From positions 434,001-498,000 of the forward strand of contig NZ_CP059068.1 in NCBI RefSeq assembly GCF_017798165.1: a stretch of DNA of 64,000 nt, given 5' to 3'. Numbering within the stretch: the first letter of the stretch is position 1; every line of letters starts with the position of its first letter. A program made the translations under genes and the position numbers. This document shows, one piece after another, positions 16,996 through 24,838 of this stretch. The notes beneath the pieces were generated by a model that saw only the letters and a program-made list of their open reading frames with translations, had not been told where the DNA came from and did not search any database. This DNA is from Rhodoferax sp. AJA081-3. Lineage in GTDB: Bacteria > Pseudomonadota > Gammaproteobacteria > Burkholderiales > Burkholderiaceae_C.

Positions 16996-18012
16996 ATGCC
17001 ACGCAACCAACAAATCCATTTAGACAACCGCCCCGTGGGCGAGGCCGTGGCCAGCAATTTCAAGCTGGTTGTCGCAGAAACCCCAGCCCTGCAGGACGGC
17101 CAGGTGCTGGTGCGCCACCACTTCCTGAGCCTGGACCCCTACATGCGCGGCCGCATGAACGACGCCAAGAGTTACGCTCAACCCCAGCCCTTGGGCCAAA
17201 CCATGGGCGGCGGCACGGTGGGTGAGATTGCAGAATCCCGCAACCCCAAGTTTGCCGTGGGCGACAAGGTGGTGGGCATGGGCGGCTGGCAGGAATACAG
17301 CGTGGTTGATGCCACCCAACCCGGCGCACTGCGCAAGGTCGATACCACACACGTGCCACTCAGCGCCTACCTGGGCGCGGTCGGCATGCCCGGCGTGACC
17401 GCCTGGTATGGCCTGGTCAAGATTTGCCAGCCCAAGGCCGGTGAAACGATGGTGGTGAGTGCCGCCACCGGCGCTGTCGGCAGCGCCTTTGCAGCACTCT
17501 CCAAGGCACGCGGCTGCCGCACGGTGGGCATTGCCGGTGGACCGGACAAATGCAAATACGCGGTGGAAGAGCTGGGCTTTGACGCCTGTATTGATTACAA
17601 GTTGCACGACAACGCCGCATCCCTGTCCAAGGCGGTTGCCGAGGCCTGCCCCAACGGCATTGACGGCTATTTTGAAAACGTGGGTGGCATGGTGCTGGAC
17701 GCCGTGTTGCCCCGCATGAACGCCTTTGGCCGCATCGCCGTCTGCGGCATGATCGCCGGCTACGACGGCAAGCCGCTGCCCTTGGCCTACCCCGCGTTGA
17801 TACTGACCAACCGCCTGACCGTGCGCGGCTTCATCGTCAGCGAACATATGGAAATCTGGCCCGAAGCCCTGACCGAGTTGGGCACGCTGGTCGCCACCGG
17901 CAAGCTCAAAGCCCGTGAGTCGATTGCGCAAGGTATTGCCGCCGCGCCAGAGGCATTCCTCGGTCTGCTCAAGGGCAAGAACTTTGGCAAACAACTGGTC
18001 AAATTGATCTGA
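16996..18012 (+). CDS. NADPH-dependent medium-chain reductase (CurA / LTB4-dehydrogenase-like)
   Basis: The 338-residue MDR protein lacks the zinc-ligand pattern of alcohol dehydrogenases. It shows the family marks FLSLDPYMRGRMND, GGGTVGEIAES, and the nucleotide-binding loop VVSAATGAVGSAFAALSKARGCRTVGIAGG, followed by FENVGGMVLDAVLPRMN. These fit the group of CurA, YfmJ and leukotriene B4 12-hydroxydehydrogenase, which reduce the double bond of alpha,beta-unsaturated ketones. AGGAG lies 10 bp before the ATG. The next gene, a GST, follows after 9 bp, suggesting co-transcription and a role in handling reactive carbonyls. Confidence 0.9.
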   Translation: MPRNQQIHLDNRPVGEAVASNFKLVVAETPALQDGQVLVRHHFLSLDPYMRGRMNDAKSYAQPQPLGQTMGGGTVGEIAESRNPKFAVGDKVVGMGGWQEYSVVDATQPGALRKVDTTHVPLSAYLGAVGMPGVTAWYGLVKICQPKAGETMVVSAATGAVGSAFAALSKARGCRTVGIAGGPDKCKYAVEELGFDACIDYKLHDNAASLSKAVAEACPNGIDGYFENVGGMVLDAVLPRMNAFGRIAVCGMIAGYDGKPLPLAYPALILTNRLTVRGFIVSEHMEIWPEALTELGTLVATGKLKARESIAQGIAAAPEAFLGLLKGKNFGKQLVKLI

Positions 18013-18021
18013 GAGCCCACT

Positions 18022-18957
18022 ATGTCCGACATCATCCTGCACCACTACGCCAGCTCACCGTTCTCTGAAAAAGTCCGACTGGTGCTGGGCTACAAAAAGC
18101 TGGCGTGGAAGTCCGTCACCGTGCCCGCCATCATGCCCAAGCCTGACGTGCAGGCCCTGACCGGTGGCTACCGCAAGACGCCGTTCCTGCAGATTGGCTC
18201 AGACGTCTACTGCGACAGCGCCTTGATGTGTGACGTGTTGGAGCACCTGCAGCCCGCCCCCACGCTGTACCCCGAATCCCACAAGGGCCTGGCCCGCGTG
18301 CTGGCCCAGTGGGCGGACACCACGCTGTTCTGGGCGGCCATGGCCTACAACCTGCAACCCAAGGGCGCGATGACCATGTTCGATTCGCCAGAGACTGCCA
18401 AGGCCTTTGGCGCCGACCGCGGTGCCATGAGTGTGGGCATGAACCGCCTGCGCCCGGCAGACGCCGCTGCGGCCTACAAGTCTTACCTGCGCCGCCTGGC
18501 CAATATGTTGGATGGCAATGATTTCCTGATGGGTAGCAGCCCCTGCGTGGCCGATTTTTCTGCCTACCACCCGCTGTGGTTCACACGCGTCTGTGTGCCG
18601 GTGATGGCCGATATTCTCGAAGCCACACCCGCCGTACTGCGGTGGATGGACCGCATGGCGGCCCTGGGGCATGGCAGCAAGGAGAAAATGACTGCTACAG
18701 AAGCGATAGCGGTATGTGCAGCATCCGCGGGGGCTGTAGCCCAGAATGACGTAAGCTTTCAGGACGAACACGGCATTCCGCTGGGCAGCCAGGTCAGCAT
18801 TGCGGCCGAAACGTTTGGCCCGGAGGCGACCGAAGGTGAACTGGTCGCCGCCACCCGCACCCGCTACACCCTCAAGCGTGTGGACGAACGGGCTGGCACC
18901 GTGCATGTGCACTTTCCCCGCATTGGCTATGTCCTCAAGGCGGTGCAGCCGGCATGA
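18022..18957 (+). CDS. Glutathione S-transferase family protein with extra C-terminal domain
   Basis: The N-terminus (ILHHYASSPFSEKVRLVLGYKKLAW...TGGYRKTPFLQIGSDVYCDSALMCDVLE) is a GST thioredoxin-fold domain with the cis-Pro TPFLQ and the SALMCD glutathione-binding stretch. A helical GST domain follows to about residue 220. A further ~70 residues resume after a short Ala-rich stretch encoded by a dispersed repeat (about 224-242) and end in a beta-rich segment (TRYTLKRVDERAGTVHVHFPRIGYVL). The repeat sits in frame between domains, where it acts as a linker. The 311-residue length is greater than a plain GST (~210). It overlaps the acetyltransferase gene by 4 bp. Confidence 0.85.
   Translation: MSDIILHHYASSPFSEKVRLVLGYKKLAWKSVTVPAIMPKPDVQALTGGYRKTPFLQIGSDVYCDSALMCDVLEHLQPAPTLYPESHKGLARVLAQWADTTLFWAAMAYNLQPKGAMTMFDSPETAKAFGADRGAMSVGMNRLRPADAAAAYKSYLRRLANMLDGNDFLMGSSPCVADFSAYHPLWFTRVCVPVMADILEATPAVLRWMDRMAALGHGSKEKMTATEAIAVCAASAGAVAQNDVSFQDEHGIPLGSQVSIAAETFGPEATEGELVAATRTRYTLKRVDERAGTVHVHFPRIGYVLKAVQPA
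18691..18748 (+). repeat. Dispersed ~60-bp repeat, copy 3 (inside the GST gene)
   Basis: It contains ACTGCTACAGAAGCGATAGC, then CCGCGGGGGCTGTAGCCCAGA. It is read through in frame and encodes an Ala-rich linker (ATEAIAVCAASAGAVAQ). Confidence 0.8.
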
Positions 18958-19430
18958 GTACGGACAAACCGCTAGCCCCACCGGTGCTGAGCTGGAAGCT
19001 GTCCGCGCTCGATGCACTGACGGTGCCCGAGCTGTACGCCATGTTGCAGCTGCGCTCCGAGGTGTTTGTCATCGAGCAGAACTGCATCTTTGCTGACATG
19101 GACGGCCTTGACGACCGGGCCCTGCACCTGCTGGGTACACGGGGCGGGCAGTTGGTGACCTACGCCCGGCTGTTTCCGGCAGGTATCACCTTCGCCGAGG
19201 CCAGCATAGGCCGCGTGGTCACGCGCATGAGCGCCCGTGGCGGTGGCCTGGGCCATGTGCTGATCAAGCAGGCCATAACTGCCGTACACAGCCAATGGGG
19301 TCTGCAGCCGATCCGCATTGGTGCCCAAGCCCGTCTTAAGGCCTATTACAGCCAGCATGGCTTTGTGGATGTGGGCGTGCCCTACATCGAAGACGGTATC
19401 GACCATATCGAGATGGTCTGGACATCCTAA
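18954..19430 (+). CDS. ElaA-like GNAT N-acetyltransferase
   Basis: The 158-residue GNAT-fold protein has the ElaA pattern: LYAMLQLRSEVFVIEQNCIFADMDGLD near the N-terminus, IGRVVTRMSARGGGLGHVLIKQAI as the acetyl-CoA pyrophosphate loop, and IRIGAQARLKAYYSQHGFV plus a C-terminal IDHIEMVW. ElaA homologues are acetyltransferases of unsettled substrate. Its start overlaps the GST stop by 4 bp. A related domain is fused to a thioesterase at 60059-60928. Confidence 0.9.
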   Translation: MSTDKPLAPPVLSWKLSALDALTVPELYAMLQLRSEVFVIEQNCIFADMDGLDDRALHLLGTRGGQLVTYARLFPAGITFAEASIGRVVTRMSARGGGLGHVLIKQAITAVHSQWGLQPIRIGAQARLKAYYSQHGFVDVGVPYIEDGIDHIEMVWTS

Positions 19431-19448
19431 AAACCTGGAGCTTTCCCC

Positions 19449-20354
19449 ATGATTTCTGATTTCAAAAACAAGACCGCCGTTTTGACCGGTGCCGGCTCCG
19501 GCTTTGGCCTGGAGTGCGCGCGTATTGGTGCCAAGCTCGGCATGAATTTGGTATTGGCCGATGTGCAGCAAGACGCACTGGACAAGACAGTGGCCGAAAT
19601 GCAAGCCGCCGGCGCGCAAGTGCTGGCCATGCGGGTGGACGTGTCCAAGGCTGACCAAATGCAGGCCTTTGCCGAAGCCGCCTTCCAGCGGTTTGGTGCG
19701 CCGCACTTTGTTTTCAACAACGCGGGGGTAGGGGCGGGCGGTCTGGTTTGGGAAAACAGCTTGAAAGACTGGGAGTGGGTGACGGGTGTCAACGTGATGG
19801 GTGTGGTGCATGGCGTGCATTTCTTCACCCCCAAGATGCTGGCCGCCGCAAAGGCAGACGCCACCTACCAGGGCCATATTGTCAACACCGCCAGCATGGC
19901 CGGTCTGCTGAATGCGCCCAACATGGGCATCTACAACGTCAGCAAACACGCCGTGGTGGCGCTGAGCGAGACGCTGTACCAAGACTTGGCCTTGGTGACG
20001 GACCAGGTCAGCGCCAGCGTGTTGTGCCCCTTCTTTGTGCCCACCGGCATCAGCCAAAGCCACCGCAACCGCCCTGACGAACTCAAGGCGCAAGACAAGC
20101 CCACACAAAGCCAGCTCATCGGCCAGGCCATGAGCGACAAAGCTGTGGGCAGCGGCAAGGTCACCGCCGCCCAGGTGGCGCAAATGGTGTTCGACGCCAT
20201 TGCAGCCAACCAGTTCTACATCTACAGCCACCCCAAAGCCATTGGCTCGGTGCAGACTCGCATGGAAGACGTGATGTTGGCCCGCAACCCGACTGACCCG
20301 TTTGCGCACAAGCCTGAGCTGGGTGTGGAGCTCAAGAAAGCGCTGCGGGGGTGA
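19449..20354 (+). CDS. Short-chain dehydrogenase/reductase, ~300-residue class
   Basis: SDR with TGAGSGFG (13-20), VFNNAGVGAGG, and catalytic Ser149, Tyr162 and Lys166 (YNVSK). The D38 after the second strand (LVLADVQ) suggests NAD rather than NADP use. The C-terminal extension after residue 250 (PKAIGSVQTRMEDVMLARNPTDPF) is typical of SDRs annotated as oxidoreductases acting on alcohols or steroids. CTGGAG lies upstream of the ATG. It is 18 bp downstream of the acetyltransferase and probably the last gene of the 15.6-20.4 kb set. Confidence 0.88.
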   Translation: MISDFKNKTAVLTGAGSGFGLECARIGAKLGMNLVLADVQQDALDKTVAEMQAAGAQVLAMRVDVSKADQMQAFAEAAFQRFGAPHFVFNNAGVGAGGLVWENSLKDWEWVTGVNVMGVVHGVHFFTPKMLAAAKADATYQGHIVNTASMAGLLNAPNMGIYNVSKHAVVALSETLYQDLALVTDQVSASVLCPFFVPTGISQSHRNRPDELKAQDKPTQSQLIGQAMSDKAVGSGKVTAAQVAQMVFDAIAANQFYIYSHPKAIGSVQTRMEDVMLARNPTDPFAHKPELGVELKKALRG

Positions 20355-20430
20355 TTGGCCGTGCCTGTAGCAGTTTTGGGACAGCTGTGGAAGTTGCCCA
20401 TTAACTACTTCGAGCTGCCTACCTTTCATC

Positions 20431-20913
20431 ATGGATAAATTCTTGCTGCAGCAGCAGGTGCTGGAGCGGCTCGCCGAAGACCTGCTGCAAGCCGAACAGG
20501 CAGTGCGTGCGGCCCATGAAACGGCCACTCACGAAGAAAACATTGCCGAAAACAAATACGACACATTGGGACTCGAAGCCGCCTACCTGGCCACCGGCCA
20601 GGCTCGGCGCGCCGAAGGCATCCGCCAGGCGATGGCCAATTGGCGCCAATTCCGCCCGCGCCCCTACGACGCCAGCAAAGGTATACAGCTCGGCGCGCTG
20701 GTCTGCCTAGTCGATTCCGACGACAAGCTGCAACAGCTCTTTCTCGGGCCGGATGGGGGCAGCATGAAGTTGGTCAGCGGCGCTCAGCTCGTTCAGGTCA
20801 TCAGCAGCGAAGCCCCTTTGGGCAGGGCCATGCTGGGTAAATGTGAGGGTGATGAGGTCTGTATACAGGTCGCTCAAATCCGACAGCAATTTGAGGTGCT
20901 GCAGGTTTATTAA
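20431..20913 (+). CDS. GreA/GreB-family transcription factor-like protein
   Basis: The 160-residue protein has an N-terminal antiparallel coiled coil (about 1-75) and a C-terminal FKBP-like domain with the Gre signature QLFLGPDGGSMKL...VQVISSEAPLGRAMLGKCEGDEV. In GreA/GreB the coiled-coil tip carries acidic residues that enter the RNA polymerase secondary channel. Here the corresponding region reads EENIAENKYDTLGLE, so at least some acidic residues are kept. It is a divergent paralogue rather than the housekeeping GreA. It stands alone, with 76 bp before and about 150 bp after. Confidence 0.82.
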   Translation: MDKFLLQQQVLERLAEDLLQAEQAVRAAHETATHEENIAENKYDTLGLEAAYLATGQARRAEGIRQAMANWRQFRPRPYDASKGIQLGALVCLVDSDDKLQQLFLGPDGGSMKLVSGAQLVQVISSEAPLGRAMLGKCEGDEVCIQVAQIRQQFEVLQVY

Positions 20914-21067
20914 TCCGCAAGCAAGCCCACGCCAAATTGGCTGAGGCCAGCAGACGTGCCTGGGGGCTAGACTTCGGCTGTGGGGCGGAAGCGGTCGTTC
21001 GAGGGCCTTGTCCGTTCGTTTACGATATTCAGCATTTTTGTCCCCAATTGCGCCGCAAGAAAGTTAT

Positions 21068-21550
21068 ATGTTGAATCATTCGAATACTGTTTTACTTCGC
21101 CGTTGGATTGCTCAGTTGCTGGTCTTAACTGCAGCCTTGACTACCTCGTTGTGGTCCTTTGCCACGGAACCGCCTTTCAAAATCGAGGAGAGTTACGGAG
21201 CGACAGTTGGCACTACTCAACCACTTCCGTTGGGAGCAAAGCTTGAATTTTCCGCATCTGGATTTAAAGCAAATGAAGTGTTCATGCTGCAGCGTTGCGG
21301 CGAACCCTGCACTACCGCAAAGATGGTCCGGACATGGAAGAAGTCGGATTTCGAGAGCAGTAGCCCGAAATTGGTCGTCCTCACCGAGAGCGGGACTTAT
21401 TACTTCTGGATCCTTCGAAGGCTTGAAAATGGAGAGTCCGGCCCGGTACTTGGCGAACGCTCTACCTTCGAAGGAATGAAGGGGACTATCCAATTTGCTT
21501 CAGGAACCACGATATCTGTGGAAGTACAGATTCCTTCAGCTTCGCAATGA
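21068..21550 (+). CDS. Exported protein of unknown function, 160 residues
   Basis: ATG 21068 is chosen because it opens a signal-peptide-like N-terminus (MLNHSNTVLLRRWIAQLLVLTAALTTSLW, hydrophobic stretch about 13-30). An in-frame upstream ATG at 21008 would put 20 charged residues before it. The mature part looks beta-rich (LGAKLEFSASGFKANEVFMLQRCGEPC, ESGTYYFWILRRLENGE), like a small beta-sandwich with one cysteine pair. Base composition is lower in GC than the flanks, and no homologue comes to mind. It lies in a short accessory patch just before an attC-like palindrome. Confidence 0.65.
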   Translation: MLNHSNTVLLRRWIAQLLVLTAALTTSLWSFATEPPFKIEESYGATVGTTQPLPLGAKLEFSASGFKANEVFMLQRCGEPCTTAKMVRTWKKSDFESSSPKLVVLTESGTYYFWILRRLENGESGPVLGERSTFEGMKGTIQFASGTTISVEVQIPSASQ

Positions 21551-21605
21551 AGAACTGAGTGGGCTACATCAAAACGCGTCAGACGTTGCAATCCGCGACA
21601 GACCG

Positions 21606-21660
21606 AGTCAACCGTACGGACACCCGCTACGCGTGTGCCGCACATTTCCGACGGTTAGGC
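21606..21660 (+). other. attC-like palindrome (possible integron cassette recombination site)
   Basis: The right end GTTAGGC (21654-21660) matches the attC core GTTRRRY. Its flanking CCGACG pairs with CGTACGG at 21613-21619, which follows AGTCAAC (21606-21612), a degenerate partner of RYYYAAC with one violation. The pairing leaves one unpaired A at 21616, as attC sites do. An inner arm ACAC (21620-21623) can pair with GTGT (21633-21636). It lies between two small unusual genes, 14 bp before the next ATG. The imperfect left core keeps confidence low. Confidence 0.35.
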
Positions 21661-21674
21661 CGCACAGACCCGCG

Positions 21675-22133
21675 ATGAGGTACTACTGCACTTTCTTTAT
21701 TCGCTCTGACGACGGCGACGCGCCTTCGAAGATACTTGTCTCTGACGTTCTCGGTGCACTCGACTTCGACGACAACGAGTCTGTGCTCAATCTCGCAAGT
21801 GCAGAGCGCTGGCGGGCGGCGGGCTTCGTCCGCCGGAACGATCTGCCCAGGTTCAAGTGGTTCTTCGACACGAGAGAAGCAGTTGACTCCGACGAAATTG
21901 ATCCCTTGGTGCACGTGTCTTGGCTACTTTCCCACCTCAGGCCCGGGATCTCGTTGGCGGAGGCGACAGAAAATGGCATTGAGACCTGGTTGGGTTTTTA
22001 CTGGGGGGGAAGCGGAACAGGTGGAGGGCCATTCATTTCGGTGCGGTTGGCAGAACTTCTCGCACGGCACCAGATTTGCCTTAACGTGGGCTTCTACTAT
22101 GAAGAGTACGAGAATGGCACCGATGCGGCTTAG
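21675..22133 (+). CDS. DUF4279-like protein, 152 residues
   Basis: Starting at ATG 21675 (MRYYCTFFIRSDDGDAPSKI), the protein has the layout of the DUF4279 family. This is an N-terminal strand-rich part leading to WRAAGFVRRNDLPRFKWFFDT, a middle DPLVHVSWLLSHLRPGISL, and a C-terminal strand pair VRLAELLARHQICLNVGFYYEE. The family has no assigned reaction and is often found as single genes or in toxin-immunity neighbourhoods. The frame is open further upstream, but that region is the attC-like sequence. No toxin gene is visible next to it. Confidence 0.7.
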   Translation: MRYYCTFFIRSDDGDAPSKILVSDVLGALDFDDNESVLNLASAERWRAAGFVRRNDLPRFKWFFDTREAVDSDEIDPLVHVSWLLSHLRPGISLAEATENGIETWLGFYWGGSGTGGGPFISVRLAELLARHQICLNVGFYYEEYENGTDAA

Positions 22134-22230
22134 CTCCGACATTTAAGCGCAAGCATCGACCGGTTGAATGACCGCTTTCTGGATATCGGGATGTCGGCTA
22201 TGTCTCGTACGGAATTTGAGCATCTAATGA

Positions 22231-22356
22231 ATCCGGTGTCATGCCTTCAGGGTGTCTGGCGTACTTGCCAACCCGTTCAACATCTTCGGCAACGGGGAGC
22301 ACACCTACAAACATCTGCAAGACGTATTGACTTCAAAGAAAGCGAATAGCTATTAG
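22231..22356 (+). pseudogene. Remnant: C-terminal tail of a lost gene
   Basis: In one frame a stretch reads like a real protein end, including VSGVLANPFNIFGNGEHTYKH, then LQDVLTSKKANSY and a stop at 22354-22356. The frame is closed by a stop just upstream (22228-22230) and has no start. The composition looks protein-like, unlike neighbouring frames, but I cannot name the parent gene. The last codons run into dispersed repeat copy 4. Confidence 0.35.
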
Positions 22357-22400
22357 TTTGATAGCTACACCTTCATATATTACGGGGGCTATGAGGCGTT
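22346..22400 (+). repeat. Dispersed ~60-bp repeat, copy 4
   Basis: It contains AGTTTGATAGCTAC, a variable stretch, then TTACGGGGGCTATGAGGCG. It overlaps the end of the decayed gene tail and lies upstream of the chitinase promoter region. Confidence 0.8.
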
Positions 22401-22543
22401 TTTTCATAAGTGAACACCCAAAAATGGCGTCGGGGCTACGGCGTGCAGCTATTTGGCTTGTATTGGTTTCTAATTGGTATTTTCATAGCAGAGTAGTGAG
22501 ACGCCAAAAACAGCCGTAGCCACTTGTTATAGTCAAAATCCAA

Positions 22544-22615
22544 AGTGGTATGGTTGGTTTCCTAGCGTAAGCACTAATACCAAAAGTCATTTTGGTATTT
22601 ACATTGCATACCACT
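22544..22615 (+). promoter_or_regulatory. Nested inverted repeats upstream of chitinase (candidate operator)
   Basis: A perfect 10-bp inverted repeat, AATACCAAAA-gtca-TTTTGGTATT, occupies 22576-22599. It is nested within a second pair, AGTGGTATG (22544-22552) and CATACCACT (22607-22615). A further half-site-like TTGGTATTTTC lies near 22475. No T-tract follows, so this is more likely a binding site for a dimeric regulator than a terminator. It lies about 130-200 bp before the chitinase ATG. The regulator is not in this window. Confidence 0.5.
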
Positions 22616-22743
22616 ATAAGATCAATTCAGACCAGTCTTGTAGTTGGTTGCCGTAGGTGCCCGCCTTGCCTTGTATGGGTTCCTCCAACGTCGACTTCCC
22701 CAGTGCGGTCTGTTTTGCGTTGGTCCATAGAAAGGTCTCTTTC

Positions 22744-24777
22744 ATGCGAATTCGATCATCCCATCTGTTGATGGCGCTAGCCCTGACCGGCGGCGCCGGT
22801 CAGGCCCTTGCGTACAACTGCACCGGCTTGGCCACCTGGACAAGCAGTGATATCTACATTGCCAACAACCTCGTCAAATCCGACAACAAGGCCTACCAGG
22901 CCAAGTGGTGGACCCAGAACAACCCGCCGGTCAGCAATTCCGGGCAATGGGATGTCTGGCGTCCGCTGGGCGACTGCACGGGCAATCCGCCCACCGACAC
23001 CACTCCGCCCACGGTGCCCGGTGGCCTTACGAGCACAGGCCAGACCAGCAGCAGCATTTCGCTGACCTGGTCGGCGTCTACCGATGCGGGCAGTGGCGTC
23101 GCCAACTACCAGGTCTTCCGCGGCGCGGCGCTGGTGGCATCACCCACCGCCACCAGCTACACCGACACGGGCTTAAGCGCCGGCACCAACTACAGCTACA
23201 CCGTCCGTGCGCGGGACGTGGCGGGCAACGTATCTGCCGCTACTGCCGCGCTCATGGTCAACACCAGCAATGGCGCGTGCGCCAGCGCGCCGGCCACTCC
23301 CACCGGCCTGAACTCGCCGAGCCGCAGTTCCACCTCGGTCAACCTGTCCTGGTCCGCATCGGCGGCCGGGCCTAACTGCACGGTGCAGTACCGCATTCTG
23401 CAAGCGGGGCAGCTGGCGGGGCAATCGTCCACCACCGCAACGCTGATCGGCGGTTTGACACCGGAGACGACCTACAGCTACTCCGTGGTTGCGGTCAACC
23501 AGGCTGGCGCATCCGCGCCATCCGCAGCAATCAGTGTTCGGACCGAGGCCACACCGCCAACGGGCGCCAAACGGGTGCTGGGCTACTTCGCCCAGTGGGG
23601 CATCTATGGGCGCAACTACCTGGTCAAAGACATTGATGCCGGCGGCGCGGGTGCACGCCTGACCCACATCAACTACGCCTTTGGCAATGTGCGCAACAAC
23701 ATCTGCGAAGTGGGGCTGACGGTGCCTTCGAGCGAAAGCACGGGCGTGGGCGGTGATGCATTTGCAGACTACACCAAGGCTTTCCAGGCGGCGCAAAGTG
23801 TGGATGGCGTGGCCGACACTTGGGACAAGCCCTTGCGCGGTAGCTGGGGCCAGTTGAAGAAACTGAAGGCCAAATACCCCAACCTCAAGGTGCTGATTTC
23901 ACTGGGTGGCTGGACCTACTCCAGAGGCTTCAGCAGCGCGGCCCGGCCAGAGAACCGCCAGGCGTTTGTGGCCTCGTGTATCGATGCCTACATCCGTGGC
24001 AACTTGCCGGTGTCGGACGGTGCGGGTGGGGCCGGCGCAGCAGCGGGCGTGTTTGATGGGATCGACATCGACTGGGAATACCCGGCGGCGTGTGGCCTCT
24101 CCTGTGGCAGCGGGGAAGACACCGCCAACTTCACGGCGCTGCTGGCAGAGTTCCGCCGCCAGCTGGATCTGGTGCGGCCAGGCTTGTTGTTGACCCTTGC
24201 AACCGGTGCCGGCATTGACAAGATCCGCGTCACGCAGCCCGACAAGTTCCACCCCTATGTGGATTTCATCAACGTCATGACCTACGACTTCCATGGCGCA
24301 TTTGAAAGCACGACCAACTTCCACTCGGCGCTGTACGGTTCGCCCTCCGACCCTTCCACCGGCGATGCACGCAGCTACAACACCGACCAGGCGATACAGG
24401 CCTATCTGACGCGTGGTGTGCCGCCGGCCAAGTTGTCTTTGGGTATCGGCTTCTACGGCCGCGGCTGGACCAATGTGCCCAATATCAACAACGGCAAGTA
24501 CCAGAGCGGCACCGGAGCGCCCGGCACCTACGAGAGCGGTATTGAGGACTACAAGGTGTTGAAAAACCTCAACTACCCCAGCTTTGTGGACCCGGTCACC
24601 CGCGCGCAATGGATCTACAACGGCAACACGTTCTGGAGCTACGACACACCGGTGCAGATTGCCGAGAAGATGCAATACGCCAAGGACAAAGGCCTGGGTG
24701 GCGCCTTCTTCTGGGAGTTCAGCGGCGATGACAGCAACGCCACCTTGCTCAAAGCCATCAGCGATGGCCTGAAGTAA
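22744..24777 (+). CDS. Secreted GH18 chitinase with chitin-binding and two FnIII domains
   Basis: The protein hydrolyses beta-1,4 links of chitin outside the cell. From ATG 22744 (AGAAAGG upstream) the 677 residues contain, in order: a signal peptide ending QALA (~23); a CBM5/12-type chitin-binding domain with NKAYQAKWWTQNNPP and WDVWRPLGDC; two fibronectin type III domains (about 85-175 and 183-268); and a GH18 TIM barrel (about 275-675). The catalytic DxxDxDxE motif is intact as Asp438, Asp441, Asp443 and Glu445. SLGGWTYS and MTYDFHG are further GH18 marks. Inverted repeats upstream suggest induction control, and a shared terminator follows. Confidence 0.96.
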   Translation: MRIRSSHLLMALALTGGAGQALAYNCTGLATWTSSDIYIANNLVKSDNKAYQAKWWTQNNPPVSNSGQWDVWRPLGDCTGNPPTDTTPPTVPGGLTSTGQTSSSISLTWSASTDAGSGVANYQVFRGAALVASPTATSYTDTGLSAGTNYSYTVRARDVAGNVSAATAALMVNTSNGACASAPATPTGLNSPSRSSTSVNLSWSASAAGPNCTVQYRILQAGQLAGQSSTTATLIGGLTPETTYSYSVVAVNQAGASAPSAAISVRTEATPPTGAKRVLGYFAQWGIYGRNYLVKDIDAGGAGARLTHINYAFGNVRNNICEVGLTVPSSESTGVGGDAFADYTKAFQAAQSVDGVADTWDKPLRGSWGQLKKLKAKYPNLKVLISLGGWTYSRGFSSAARPENRQAFVASCIDAYIRGNLPVSDGAGGAGAAAGVFDGIDIDWEYPAACGLSCGSGEDTANFTALLAEFRRQLDLVRPGLLLTLATGAGIDKIRVTQPDKFHPYVDFINVMTYDFHGAFESTTNFHSALYGSPSDPSTGDARSYNTDQAIQAYLTRGVPPAKLSLGIGFYGRGWTNVPNINNGKYQSGTGAPGTYESGIEDYKVLKNLNYPSFVDPVTRAQWIYNGNTFWSYDTPVQIAEKMQYAKDKGLGGAFFWEFSGDDSNATLLKAISDGLK

Positions 24778-24805
24778 GCTGCGCAAGGGCATCGTGCCCC
24801 ACAAG

Positions 24806-24838
24806 AACCCGCTGCTTTGCCGCAGCGGGTTTTTTTTA
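24806..24838. terminator. Bidirectional rho-independent terminator between convergent genes
   Basis: Arms AACCCGCTGC (24806-24815) and GCAGCGGGTT (24822-24831) enclose TTTGCC, followed by a T-tract on the plus strand. It lies 28 bp after the chitinase stop. The T-tract includes the TAA stop codon (24836-24838) of the converging minus-strand oxidoreductase gene, so the hairpin directly follows that gene too, though without a T-tract on that strand. Confidence 0.88.

Larger units (their letters stand above)
22134..22743. other. 610-bp intergenic region upstream of the chitinase gene
   Basis: This stretch has no intact gene. It holds a decayed C-terminal gene tail (22231-22356), dispersed repeat copy 4 (22346-22400), an AT-rich segment with scattered GGTAT/ATACC half-sites, and two inverted repeats (22544-22615) likely to control the chitinase gene. 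Open frames here are short and lack a plausible product. Confidence 0.7.

Noticed and set aside
20955..20972. GGGGGCTAGAC near the GreA/B-like gene as another repeat copy
   Set aside because: Only the 3' core is present, without the GATAGC half or correct spacing.
21070..21076. GTTGAAT as a second integron core site
   Set aside because: It matches GTTRRRY but overlaps the start codon of a gene and has no inverted partner upstream.
22158..22170. GTTGAAT after the DUF4279-like gene as a closing attC site
   Set aside because: No matching RYYYAAC or pairing arms were found within the preceding 100 bp.
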